Source of the DNA: Lycorma delicatula
Lineage: Eukaryota > Arthropoda > Insecta > Hemiptera > Fulgoridae
Reading direction: 5' to 3'
Assembly: GCF_047948215.1 (NCBI RefSeq)
Contig: NC_134455.1
Coordinates: 154,672,575 to 154,736,574, forward strand
Length of the DNA stretch: 64,000 bases
Shown piece by piece: positions 36,536-48,160 of this stretch. The notes under the pieces are model-generated. The model saw only the letters and a list, made by a program, of their open reading frames with translations, had not been told where the DNA came from and searched no databases. The stretch's first letter is position 1. Every line of letters starts with the position of its first letter. The translations under genes were made by a program, and so were the position numbers.

Positions 36536-37848
36536 CGAGGGATATCTCTAAAATAAAGACCGCTGGGAAATTTCTCTCTTTTTAGGTTGGCGAACCTGTG
36601 TCGTTCATGGCCACGCTAGTAATAATGTACACACTGCATTGTGGTCTGTAAGTTGTCGCGTTGTAGTATCTTTGATTATAAAATGAATAGGAAAATCGAT
36701 GTTGCCGCCGACTGTGAAATACGAGGAGTCATACGTTTTTTAACCAACAGAAAGTTAAGGCGACTGAAATTTATAGAAAGTTGGCTGCTGTGTACGGTGA
36801 TAATGTAATGAATGCAAGAAACGTCCGAAAATGGTGTGACATGATTAGCAATAACAGAAATAATATGCACGATGAAGAACATTCGGGGAGGCCCTCCATA
36901 ATCACCGAGGACTTGTTGAAACGAGTCGATGATGAAATCAGAAAAGATTGTCGCTAAACGATTTCCGACCTGGCCCTTCTTTTTCCTGATGTTTCAAGAG
37001 CTCTTATTGGTCGCATTGTTCATGACCATTTAGGCTTCAGAAAGGTTTGTGCACGTCGTGTTGCGCACGTCTTAACGGAACGTCACAAAAAAATCCGAAT
37101 GGGATCTGCTTTAGAATTTTTGATGCGCTACACAGAAAAATATGATGAGTTCCTGAATCAACTGTTACCGGCGATAAAACGTGGATTTCATATTACAAGC
37201 CGGAGAGAACACGGCAGTCAAGTGAATGGCGTCTTCCTCAATCACCAACCAGACCGATAGTCAAGCCACTGCCGTTTGGACTAATGGCCATAGTCTTTGG
37301 GATCGGTTTGGCATACTGCTGAATGATTTCATGCCACGTGGAACAACTATAAATGAAGAAGCCTACTGCGAAACCCACGTAAGTAACGGTGCGCCATTCA
37401 AAATCGGCGATGTGGACGGTTGACCGACGGCGTCGTCTTGTTGTACGATAATGAACGACCACATGTTGCGGGTACGACAAGTGATTTACTGAGATCATTT
37501 GGATGGGAAATTTAGGATTACCCACCATATAGTCAGGACTTAGCTCCTTCTGATTATCAGTTGTTTGGGAGATTAAATGAATCGAGTGGTAAGCAATTCG
37601 CGGGTGACGATGAACTTAAAAATGCTGTTAATCAGTGGCTAAATTGACTGGCGGCAGAAGAATACGATAAGGGTATATTGGAGCTGATGTATCGCTACGG
37701 TATCTACGGTAATATCTTAATTCAGGTGGCGATTATATAGAGAAGTAGTATAAGGTATGTGGATTAAAAGAAATAAAAAATATTTATAAAATTTTCAGAA
37801 TAAACGCTTTTACAATGAAACGGTTTTTACTTTAGAGATAACCTCTTG
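36536..37848 (+). mobile_element. mariner element, complete from end to end
   Basis: The left end CGAGGGATATCTCTAAAATA (36536 onward, 27 bp to 36562) and the right end CGGTTTTTACTTTAGAGATA (37821-37848) are imperfect inverted repeats, agreeing at all but a few positions. TA dinucleotides flank both sides (36534-36535 and 37849-37850), as expected for mariner target duplication. The length is 1313 bp, normal for the family, and the transposase relic lies between the ends. Confidence 0.9.
36683..37740 (+). pseudogene. mariner transposase (D,D34D), inactive
   Basis: The start is ATG at 36683 (MNRKIDVAADCEIRGVIRFL). Reading then shifts frame to EIYRKLAAVYGDNV and HDEEHSGRPSIITEDLLKRV, a stop, DLALLFPDVSRALIGRIVHD and KIRMGSALEFLMRYTEKYDE. 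The first catalytic Asp is in TGDKTWISYYKPE (codon about 37173). Next come FGILLNDFMPRGTTINEEAY and VVLLYDNERPH with the second Asp (37447). The third Asp is in DLAPSDYQLF (37552). Exactly 34 residues separate the last two, the mariner D34D spacing, with one in-frame TAG (37514-37516) between them. The C-terminus reads ELKNAVNQWLN and AAEEYDKGILELMYRY. All three catalytic Asp codons remain, but multiple frameshifts and stops prevent a product. Frames 37226-37423 (+) and 37528-37238 (-) are pieces or shadows of it. Confidence 0.92.
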
Positions 37849-38817
37849 TATATTAAAATGTCGAAAAAATTATTTAGTAGTCACCATGTGAGATGCAAAA
37901 GGAGTCTCCCCTATCAGACTTTTATCGGATTAATAGCGATTGATGTTCACACATAATATGCAATTCCGCGCTGTTTGTGATAGAATGAAGTCCACCACAC
38001 GTAGTAACGAAGCACCACTTACATAAACCTTCTCACGAAACCGTGTAGCAAACCAAAACATAACAATATCTTAAAATTTTAAGTAGACCGATTTAAAATT
38101 TCAGTTCCTAGAACTTTCATACCATAAAAATCCCTTCTTAAGAAAGAAATCCACTAGTAGCACCATTATCATCTCTTGGCAATAAACATAATAGATTATT
38201 GCATTTTTATTTTCCTACTGACAACACTTGTATACAGTACACGTAAAATCTTGTTTAGTTTTCTTCAATTAGCACTAACTATTCAATTATTACCGTTTAA
38301 AACCCAAAGATTCAAATTTTATTTCAGTATTGCACAAAACACATCAAGTTTACATAGAAGAGAAACGGAAGTGGTTAACTGAATGGAAGAATTTAAATAA
38401 TAATTTCTTCGCTTTTATATCTAAACAGAGATTTTTAAAAAATGCCTCAAATTTAAATATACGAGAAATTCACAAATTTTAAGGAGCAACTTAAAAAAAT
38501 TGAAATTCAAATAAGCGGTCTATTTTTAATAAAAGAAACACGCAAACACAATAAATAGTAATAATAGAAATCTCAAATGGAATGAAAATTAAATAATGTA
38601 AGTTTAAAAAACAAAGATAAGTAAATAAACAACTATAAAATTTTATCATTCATATGATCCACTGTAACAACATTTATTTACTTTTTAAACGAACTCAAAA
38701 CGACATATTTGCTGTGAAAAATATGGCGAAATGTTGTTAAAGTTTCGAAAAAAAAAATTAATTTTCACCACTAAATGTATATTCAAACGGTCTTTTATAG
38801 CTTTAATTCATCACCTT

Positions 38818-38820
<3 letters not shown>

Positions 38821-38854
<34 letters not shown>
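38821..38854. repeat. (GAT)n microsatellite
   Basis: About eleven uninterrupted GAT units. Confidence 0.95.
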
Positions 38855-38855
<1 letters not shown>

Positions 38856-39549
38856 ATAACTGGTGGAAACGCCTTTCATAATCACCTCAACAAAACGGAC
38901 ATCAATATCAATACCAGCGACGAAACTTAAATTAAAAACCGCAAAACAATCTCAAATATCACATATTAAATAGATTTAAAAAGTGAATCGTGCCGTTTAC
39001 TTTTTTCATTCTACGCTTGCATATGTGTTCTTCCTAATTTTTATATAACCTATGTTTTTACACTTAAATTTGAAAGGAATATGTTACGTACATAACTCTT
39101 TATTTAAAATCTTATTTTATTTAAGTCAGAAAGTACTTGTCTGATTTGTTACTGATAGGTTTAAATTTTCGTTTAAAGTAACAAAACTGTAATAAAAAAA
39201 ATACAATTCATTTTAATTATACGATTTTTATTATATATGACGGTTGGAAATGAAGATATAAAAAACTATTTATAACATTTTACGGATAGATCGAACGAAA
39301 GTTTCTTCGAATGAACGACTTCAATCGCTCTAATAATGTTTCAAAAAAGAAGAGAATACTTACTAGAGTTGAAAGGATGGATTTTTAAAAAAATAAACAA
39401 TTTAAAATACGTTAGCTTAAAAGTAAGTTTGGTTCGGTCTGTTATTACAAAGAAGTAAATAGTTTTGGATAAATAATAAAATTGATAAATACAAGAGTAA
39501 CATGGCTAAAATTGCAACTTGTGAAGATAGATACGGGAAGTAAGAATTT

Positions 39550-39596
39550 AGTGTGTGTGTGCGCGCGCGCGTGTGTGTGCGTGTACATACATATAT
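39550..39596. repeat. (GT)n(GC)n(GT)n compound microsatellite
   Basis: Alternating purine-pyrimidine tract of GT, GC, GT and then CA/TA units, of the kind able to form Z-DNA. It produces the HTH/RA-rich minus-strand frames, which are not genes. Confidence 0.9.
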
Positions 39597-40248
39597 AGGA
39601 AATATACGAGATGTAATGGACAGTGAAGCGTGATGTCATCATCAAGCTCACTATTCACTGATGGGCTGTGATCCGCTGATGCAGTATATAGGATATCCCC
39701 TTGGGATACTGGACCGTCGCCAGCTAAGTTAATAGCCAACAGTCAACGAACCTATTAAATCAATCGATATCTAAAAACAAATACCACTGAATAACTCTTC
39801 TTAAAAAGGGGGGGGGGGTAAAGGTAGTAAATATTTTTTATTAAAATTATTCATAATATATTTCCGGAACTGTAGCAAACATTACTTTTATTTAATTTTA
39901 CTGTTACTCTTTTGTAATAAAAACTAATGAGTCATTTCTCCAATTCAAATGTAGATTCGCAATGATGACGTTGCAAAAATAATAAAGTTATACGTAACAT
40001 ATGTAAAAGTTTATCATGACGTAATAACTATTTCAGAAATTATAAATCCAGTCATTTTAAAGCAAAATAAGATGCAACAAACAACCTGTAACAATATCCT
40101 GGATTACAGAGACGATTAAGTACTGGCAAAAGAAAACTAATAATGTAACCTATACGAAACCCGTTTTATCACTGCCGATCAATTTAAAATTCTTAATAAT
40201 AATGGTAAAGAATTTTGTGGTTAATTTCATTCCCTATCCATTTTTGAA

Positions 40249-40305
40249 TTTTTTTTTTTTTTTTTTTATCTTCAGTCATTTGACTGGTTTGATGCAGCTC
40301 TCCTA
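40249..40305 (-). repeat. Short retrotransposon 3' tail fragment
   Basis: A poly-T run (about 40250-40267) followed by TCTTCAGTCATTTGACTGGT and TTGATGCAGCTCTCC. On the minus strand this is a short conserved segment ending in poly-A, the form of a 3' end inserted by target-primed reverse transcription. I recognise the sequence as a common insect genomic repeat but cannot name its parent. It contains a small hairpin (TCAGTCATTTGACTGG). Confidence 0.55.
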
Positions 40306-40699
40306 TATTTTTGAATTACCTTAAGCAATTTCAATTACAATTATTATTTTTTTCATGCAACTAAGAAAAACTAAAAAATACCCTTTCGGATTGCTACTTT
40401 CCAACCTTTCGCAACTCTAGATCCATGAGAAATAAAAAGAAAAAATCGGATAACAAAGTTGTAATACTTTCCTAGCATTGGTTATTTACTCTTAAATAGT
40501 GAAAAAAATTATTGTACGTGAAAACATTTATCTAAGATTTCTTTTTTGGAGTAGGGATAATTTATGATGAAGTGTAAAATTATCATTATATGTTTAAATA
40601 AATTAAAAAAAGATTTAAAATTAAAAAAAAAATCTGTATTTTTTACTTTTTCTGCTCCATCGCCTTCATACTCACCTTCCAAAAAAATTTACCCGATGT
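40306..40699. other. Unassigned AT-rich sequence
   Basis: Nothing can be supported between the tail fragment and the LINE. Confidence 0.45.
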
Positions 40700-41537
40700 T
40701 CACCGGGTACATCTTGATATGGCTAAGACCACAAGTATGAACTTGCTACTGGCTGAGTGGCAGGATGCCTGGAACACCTCACCTCACGTTCTGGTGGGTT
40801 GACCCGTAAATTGATACCGAATTTGGATATGTGGTTGGAGAGAGACTTTGGTGATGCAGGCTTCTATCTCACGCAGCTCCTTTCAGGGCATGGTGAGTTT
40901 GAGGCCTACCTACATCGATTCGGCAGGACAGCATCTCCAGCATGCAGGTACCTTGAACACACCGTTGAGTACACTATTTACTTACGTCATCGGGAGGAGG
41001 CGGTTAGACAAAACCTTGGGTTAAGCTAGCTTTCTCCAGAAGCAACGGTTGAATACATGCTAACAGAAAGATCGGAATGGGACAAGGTGGTGCAGCTAGT
41101 AGCATGTATATTGAAAACAAATAAGAAGAAAGCAAGAGGATGGGATGGAGCATGATACCGAACCCAGAGAAATTTAAGGACCGGACTACACAGCAGGTAT
41201 TAAAAATAGGTTGTATAAGCCCTGAGATTCGGGTGAAGAAATGGACCTGAGGGAGAAGGGGTGAAGCACAGCCCTCTGCGGAGCCGTCGTGCGTCTGCAC
41301 TTGTGCGGATGGGCAACGGTGATAAAGCACGGGGACTCCGGATCCCTGGACCCTGAAGGCACCTCCCGGGGCCGAGCAATGCTTAACTGCAGGACCGGCA
41401 GGAGGGGTGGATCGGTGAAATAGGAGGTTTAGTCGGTAGGGCGCAGGCACACGTACGCACTTAACAACATCTTGCGGAACCTGTCAGCGAGCTCGACACT
41501 CAGTGCGTAAATGGTATTCCTCAAACTCGTCAAAAAA
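40700..41537 (+). pseudogene. R1-like LINE, 5'-truncated C-terminus and 3' UTR
   Basis: LLAEWQDAWNTS (about 40741-40777) leads, after a frameshift, into LIPNLDMWLERDFGDAGFYL, TQLLSGHGEFEAYLHRFGRT, SPACRYLEHTVEY and AVRQNLGLS. Past a stop at 41027 come LSPEATVEYMLTERSEWDKV and VQLVACILKTNKKKARGWDG. This is the conserved region downstream of the RT in R1-clade LINEs: LIPD...W..R.HG...Y.LTQ.L(S/T)GHGCF..YL.RF, a Cys-rich knuckle, then W..(V)...+. The knuckle has lost most of its Cys/His residues. The following GC-rich 3' UTR ends in a short A-run (41520-41537). The GC content, far above its surroundings, fits a relatively recent arrival. The RT, endonuclease and ORF1 are absent. Confidence 0.82.
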
Positions 41538-41625
41538 AAACCTATTATGATCCGTTTGTTGGATGATAGACATGATAATATACATTAGAATTTAGACTTG
41601 GGTGTAAATTTATATTTGCTTCTAA

Positions 41626-42135
41626 TATTATCTATAAACGAGCATCCTCCGTCGCGGCTTTGCCAGCGCTATATGCGCCCAGAATATTAAAAATTGGAAA
41701 TAAGTTTTTAGTAATTACGTGTGGGATGGTGTCTTACGAGTTATCGCTATACTGAATAAAATAAAATGTTTAACAGAAGGATTTGTTTCCAAAATAAAAT
41801 TTTTAATGTAATCAGGAGGATACTGAAGTTGTTCAAAAACTACTTTGCTCCCAGCAGAGCAAAATCCAGAAATTTCATCATTCTATTTTTTTGGGCACTG
41901 CAATAGTTACATATTTTAATAATTTACCTATCTGATTATCTTTCAAATTCAGAATCAGAAGCTAATATGATACCTAACATATTTCTCGGAGACTGAACGC
42001 GATTTAGAGCCGAGCGTATACGTTGCCCTTCATGTCTTTGAAAACGCTCTGGCGTAGATTCATATTTGTCTACGATCATAAATTCTAGTAGCCCTAGAAG
42101 TTATTCTCTCTACGTGACCTCACCGACCTAGGCAT
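41626..42135 (-). pseudogene. Helitron replicase/helicase (N-terminal part) relic
   Basis: The minus strand has broken frames reading RHEGQRIRSALNRVQSPRNM (about 42040-41980), KFCNYCSAQKNRMMKF (about 41920-41870) and VFEQLQYPPDYIKNFILETN followed by PSVKHFILF (about 41860-41775). This parallels the stretch of Helitron proteins with a C..C.A.K zinc-binding motif, then (C)C..GKV.LP.L..PP..+..L.....P.S.HF...IR.YN...., just before the helitron-like N domain. Beyond 41775 similarity fades. A GC-rich fragment (41640-41690, CATCCTCCGTCGCGGCTTTG) matches other Helitron-like fragments here. The assignment rests on the motif order over about 60 residues; all frames are broken. Confidence 0.55.
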
Positions 42136-43484
42136 TATGAAAATATTTATACCAAATTAAATGTCGAATCTATACTGATTTTTTGTATGGCTTACCCTGA
42201 TGGAACTTCTTAGTTCAGGATATAAAAATATACAGAGTTACTTCGCGCAAGGATGAGTTCTCGCGGGTCGCTTCACATCAGACAGCAACTTTAAATTTAG
42301 TAAAATCAGTTCTAGCTCATTTATGTATACTTTATTTTATTTATGATTTGTATAGTAATGAAATTAGCGACGTTTGAATTCTGGTAAACATTCTGGGGGC
42401 CATAAGAAAGCTATAGTTAAAATTTCGTAATGATTGGGAACAAACGAAAAATCGAATAAACTACTCGATATCTAACAGCCGATAAGATATTATTAGTAGT
42501 TTCGTGAATAACAGACAAGACTTATGTGGTAGTGAAATTAACAACTCCTAGAATAACATTAAATTGATGGCATTTAGTTGACATTTCTATAGAAATAGAT
42601 TGCACATTTTAAGCGACAAGGGTCCTATGAACCCTTGTCATCTAATGTTTTTCCTGAGGTTTTGTTGTTTTACGATGAGTTTGTTTCTTCCAGATGATTT
42701 GTTTGACAAGACTAGCCTTTTGACCTAGTTGCTTTCATGAAGAAGATAAAGGTTTTAGTTTGTGACAAGGGCCAATGACCATAATAGTCATTATATTAAT
42801 AATCACTAATAAAAAATATTAAAAAAAGTCACTATATTAATAAAAATAAATAAATAAAATTAAAGTGAAAAGTTGTCAGTTGTAATTATTTTTTTAATAA
42901 TTAGCCGGTGCCGAAAATGATTTTACTGAATCAGCAATATCTTAAATAATAGTTTACTATAGAACACAGGGCGCATCAATGGATTGATAACTGTCGAGGA
43001 AGTACTTCCATTAAACCCACGTGTTGATTTTCGTATTATTTTTTAGATATAATTTTTGTATTTTCAATTTTTTTGTAAATAAGGTGTCCGAGGAAAAATA
43101 AAAAAAAAAAGTTAACGAAAACCAACTTAAGATTAACACATTCATTTAAAAAAAAAAAAACCATTTCAACGTATATTTACTGATTTATTTTTGTTACACA
43201 TTCACAGACCAGTTCATGAGCACATAAAATATTTAAAGCAATCTCTGAGTAATACAGTAGAAAAGAAGTCTCCGACATTGGCATCTTCAAACTACTTATT
43301 ACAACCACAAAGTCAGAATAAGTTTCATCTTCAACCCATGACGTCAGAATAAGGAGTCGGCAAACGAAAAGAAGAAAAAATGAACTTTCTCTTCTTTTCC
43401 GATCTCAAAAAATGTTCATATTTAAATAAAATATACTGTCTCATACTGTCAGAAAAAAGTTTGCAAATGACAAAAATGCGTATT

Positions 43485-43490
<6 letters not shown>
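42136..43490. other. Unassigned sequence
   Basis: A hairpin (GACAAGGGT/ACCCTTGTC) lies at 42615-42639. I see nothing else I can support. Confidence 0.45.

Positions 43491-43493
<3 letters not shown>

Positions 43494-43539
<46 letters not shown>
43494..43539. repeat. (TA)n microsatellite
   Basis: About 23 TA units. It accounts for the Tyr/Ile run in the 43380-43739 frame. Confidence 0.95.
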
Positions 43540-43541
<2 letters not shown>

Positions 43542-43901
43542 TTTATTGATCAACTCTTTGAAATCTATTTTATTTATTTATTTAACATTTTTTATTATAT
43601 AAGTGATTCTCATATCTTAATAAAGTCCGAAATTTGTTGGTTATTGGCAAATACCATCACCTACCCTCAAATAGATATGGAACCACCAGAAAATAAAACA
43701 GAAATGAATAATAAGAAAATTAAGATCCCTTGTAAATAATCCTTTAAATAAAAGCCTGAATAAATTTACCTGAATTGTATGATTACTGCATAACTGCAAA
43801 CAGTACAATTCATAATTACTCTTCAAATATTAACAATACGTTAAGGTAAAATACATAATTCCAACAAATACTTCGACTTGGAGAACGGAATTGAACTTTC
43901 A

Positions 43902-44280
43902 GGTAAATTCCTTTAAATGTTCTTAAGTAAAATGTATAAAAGAGAAAATTCAAGTCAAAGTAGAGAAAATTTCTCATCTCTCCCATACACAAAGCCTTCT
44001 TTGTAATAGTAGCAATAGTTGAGCCAAATCATTATTTAATTTTAGTATTATTTATACAGTATAAATAACACTATATAGGTTATTATTTATAGTATCCGAT
44101 TATTTATAAAGTAAAAATCATACTAAAATTAAACAATGACTGGGCTCAAGTATTGTTACTATTACAAAGAGGGCTTTGCATATGTTAGACTATGAGAGAT
44201 TTTCTCTATCTGCTTTCTCTATTTTCATTTGAATTTTCTCTTTTATACATTTTACTTAGTAAAATTTAAAGGAACTTACC
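43902..44280. mobile_element. Foldback (MITE-like) element, 379 bp
   Basis: The left end GGTAAATTCCTTTAAATGTT (43902) is matched by the inverted right end GGTAAGTTCCTTTAAATTTT (from 44280). The arms continue in register: AAGTAAAATGTATAAAAGAG, AAAATTCAA, AGAGAAAAT.TCTCAT, CAAAGCC.TCTTTGTAATAG and TTTAATTTTAGTAT. They meet near 44080, making each arm about 175 bp. Mismatches are scattered throughout, so it is old. I see no transposase and no clear target duplication. Confidence 0.75.
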
Positions 44281-44856
44281 AGCAATATCTATTCCTTGAT
44301 TTTAACTGGCTCGTTCACCACCAACCACCCGCGCATGCGCAGCATAAATTGTCAGCTCCGCCTACCCCGAAAAATTTAATACCTTACACTGCACTACACA
44401 TTAGATTAGCGAGTGTAAGTCTTTTTGTTTAGATATTATTTAATTACAAACAGTGAGCACATTTTTTTGGACCCCTCTGTATAAACGCACCCACGCGCGA
44501 TGCATATAACACAGATAACATTTTCTGATTTTTAAAAGGAAATGATACCATTAAACTTAAATGAATATCAATATTTAATAATTTAAATAAACTTTAGTTT
44601 AAAAACCAATGGAAAATAATGGAGGCACATGTGCGCACACAGTGGTACACAGATACGTAGTAAGCGGTTTAACTTTTAAGTGGAAAATAAATCCTTTAAA
44701 GAATGAAACGCTTGGTATTATATAAAATCTCATTAATTTTACATGTTATTGCTTCAGTTGAATATACTGAAAACCCTTTGTAAAAAGCCTCTTTACATAA
44801 TAATAATTCTCATATAAATATATATATATACACAATTCTTATATATATATACAATT

Positions 44857-44908
<52 letters not shown>

Positions 44909-47449
44909 TACATAGGTCTTAGCTTTCAAATATAAACAACAGCAAAGAAGATTATTAATACTCAGAAATTAAAAACATATTGTAAGAAGATTAAAAATTT
45001 AATATTGAAAAACAACTCGTAAGATTATTTACCGTAGTTAAGAATTAATAAAAAAAGATCTAGTTAAAAGTTACCCGACTACAAACGACTGTTAGATGGC
45101 ATCGCTTCAGATGGATTTTACAATAAAAAATAAAATAAAATGCCCAAAATTTTGGCAGGAATTTTTTTTTTTTAATTTTGAATGCAATTTAAAATGAATT
45201 TTTATGCATGCAAAACCAAAGCAAACTGACCTTTGTTTCAATGGCTTTGTTTATTTCCGTTGTTGCCATTTTCTGTATTTGAATTTTAACTGTTTTTACA
45301 AAATTACATAAGGATGAAATAACCTTCACGAAACTAGAAGAATGAACTTATTTAAATTAGAAAAAGCAATTTACACGATCGAATTCACGACTGAAATCGA
45401 TTTGTTCGATTGAAAGCACTGTCACTTAATTATTCATTTGAAATATTTTTGCAGTAGCCCACATTTTCTTTAGGACAAATAAATTTTGCTAAAATGTACT
45501 CATACAAAAATAAGAAAGTATTTTAAAAGGAAAAAAATTAAACCTGCACCCTTGTAATAAAATGTTTTATTTACACGTTCAGGATCCATTTTGAAAAAAA
45601 AATTCAAGCAATGAAAATTAAAGCTGATTGCAATGTAGACATGTTCATAGAAACTTTTTAAGATTTCAAACCGGATTTCTTTCCTCATTTATCGGTCGAA
45701 TTTTGGTGATTACACGCAGTAGATAAATTTTAAATAAAAGATTTCTGGAGGACAAGAATTAATCAAAATTTTTAAGTAGTTTTCCTACTCAAAACGTGCG
45801 ACTGGTTTAACTTCCGAACAACAAGATCTGATATCTGGCAAAACAAATAAATTAGCATTTACAAACATAGAAAACAATTCGCCGATTAATGCATCACTTG
45901 ATCTCTCATTTCCAATATAACTTTAAAGATAATTTTAGCAGACTCCGAAAGGAAACAAAAATTATTTTGATTAGAGATCCCCTCAATGGTTAAACTAAAA
46001 TTAGTGGGCTATGTATGCTACCGTTAAGCAGAGATTTTTTTTCTTTTTAAAAGAAGGAAGGGATTTTTTTCAAAGGGGTTATAAAAAGGTATAATATAAA
46101 CTGATTTTTCACTAATTACTTATATCGCTTAAGTAGAAGTGCAACACTAAAATTTGTTATACATCCTAGCAATCTTCATTAAAAACACCATTAAGAGGGT
46201 AAAGAAGATGCACTGTATTTCCTATTCGCCACATATAATCTGAGCATGTGGTAGAAGCTAGAAATTCAGCACAGATGTTAATTCCGAAATTCTATGACAA
46301 CAGTCATAGGATTTCCCCTTAATTCACTCCAAAAAAAGGATGAATTAAGGGTTGATTTCATAGAAAATTTGTCAACTATCTCAAATAGAACCTAAAATTT
46401 GGCTTTGAAAGTAAATTCTCACGTCTATCAGAAAAGAATTTCTCACAAAATTTCAACCACTCGCAAAAGAGGGAAACATGGTCAATAATTCCCGTGAACA
46501 TTTCAGCAGTTTGGAAGGGAACTAAAATTTGATACAAATTACGAAATTCTATGAAACCGTGTTTCGTGATTATTCTTTAAAACATCCTAAACAGTGTGAA
46601 ATAGAATAAAAGAGTTCGTGTTTTTGTATGAAATTGAAAGCAATGGAAATGTTTAACTTGGCTGTGATGTAGCTTACGTACTTACTATCTATGTAACTGT
46701 ATCAATGGGAAAATTCTTTGCTAACTTAACCATCAGTAATTCTTCCATTCTTGAAAAACATGAAAGCCTAAATTTACCGGATACGCCTAAAACGATCTTA
46801 AGGAAAAATAAGTAAAAATTATTTTAATGTATTTGAAAACATTCCAAAACCGTTTGCAAAATATAATTATCATTAAAATCTAATCCAAAAAGTAGTCTTT
46901 CGATTACCAAACAATCATATTTATTTAGAGAAAAAAATACAAATACAAAGACTTACAGAGAATCCATCACAGTCTTACTGATATTATAAATAGCACGTTG
47001 AAGATTATCCATTATTACAAATTAGACTATTACAATTGAATTATACAGAGATGGATTAATTATTAATCACACAATACGCACATTAATTTATAGATTATTC
47101 ATTAATAATAGATTACCCAGCACTCCATAAATTATGTAATTATACAATTATTACATTGAAAAGTACGTAATATGATATTATTATCACATCAAATATTTTT
47201 CATTAGTCTTTGATGACTAATAAGAGTATAAAGAAGTAAAGAGAAAAGAGTGCGGAACGGCATAGGATAAACAAAGATAAATCTTTTAGTTTAATTATAT
47301 TGCATGTAATTTTCATGAGAATTGTATTAATAATGTATTCTTAGAAAATGTATTATGTATTGATAAATCGGTATCAAAGAGCTTAAATATACTAAAACTA
47401 TCACTAAAAATTCAAGTCAGACTGTAAAGAATTATAAAGGCGCAGTGAT
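44281..47449. other. Unassigned AT-rich sequence with a TA microsatellite
   Basis: Only simple repeats (44818-44906) and a 13-bp-arm hairpin at 46286-46315 (GAAATTCTATGAC/GTCATAGGATTTC) stand out. Confidence 0.45.
44818..44906. repeat. Interrupted (TA)n microsatellite
   Basis: TA runs broken by two copies of ACAATTCTT, which suggests the interrupted unit itself duplicated before the last run expanded. Confidence 0.9.
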
Positions 47450-47459
47450 AAAATAAAGA

Positions 47460-48160
47460 AAAAGTTCTCACGGTGAACTATTCTGATTCTTGTACGTGAA
47501 ACAAGATATTAATTCCTGTTCTTAATTATATAGTATAAAAATTTATACAAACCACGGCCTCTGAAAAATCAACAAAATTATTTAGGGTTTTATATAAAAA
47601 CAGCAAACTCATGATGTGACGCCTAACTTGTAATTACACTTAATAACTCAAGTAGAAATTCCATTGATTAATCAGCAGCACAGAAAAAAGTAAATTTTAT
47701 AAAGCACATATATTTGAAGTGCTTACCTTGTACCCGTTCAATATTATGAATATACTTGTAACGGTAAGGGCTCCAAACAAGTGTTGCATATTCGAATTTC
47801 GAACGAATCAAAGTAGTAAATAAAATATGATTATAACATTTACATCGTCAAAGTGTTTCATGCAGAAAAATAAAAGCCGAGTAGCTTGTTCGCTTCATTT
47901 ACAATCTTATTAACGATTTTTATACATCAAATCGGAATCAATTAAGACACCAAGATCTGTAATTGAGTCGACAAATTCTAATTGTACATCATCAAGGATG
48001 TAGACGCAACGAAATTAGGACATTTGTCTGGTGAATATCATAACATACTTTTTAACGTTTATATTTCAAGTACCAGCCAAAATCTCACTCAAATATTTTA
48101 GTATATGTAAACATTCGTTATGATTGTTGGCCCGTATAATTTGGTATCATCAGCATGCAT
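47460..48160 (-). pseudogene. Jockey/CR1-like LINE reverse transcriptase, C-terminal part
   Basis: On the minus strand MHADDTKLYG (about 48160-48131) carries the (F/Y)ADD catalytic motif, with His where an aromatic residue is usual. Blocks follow in shifting frames: LEFVDSITDLGVLIDSD (about 47985-47935), NKIVNEANKLLGFYF (47915-47870), MKHFDDVNVIIILFTTLIRS and KFEYATLVWSPYRYKYIHNI with ERVQG (47865-47725). Further on, near 47620-47470, come LFLYKTLNNFVDFSEAVVCI and LFHVQESE. This order (ADD, ..V..+.DLGV..D..L, ..AN..LGF..R, L+.L..S.LEYA..+W.P, IE.VQ...) is standard for the Jockey/CR1 group in insects. Stops and frameshifts occur every few dozen codons, and the N-terminal RT and endonuclease were not found. 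Confidence 0.8.

Larger units (their letters stand above)
37851..40248. other. Mostly unassigned sequence with microsatellites
   Basis: This contains (GAT)n at 38821-38854 and (GT)n/(GC)n at 39550-39596. Minus-strand 39739-39600 is GC-richer and reads like coding sequence (see findings). Otherwise nothing can be supported. Confidence 0.45.

Noticed and set aside
37226..37528. Two separate small genes on opposite strands
   Set aside because: The plus frame is a piece of the mariner transposase (DFMPRGTTINEEAYCET) and the minus frame is its shadow.
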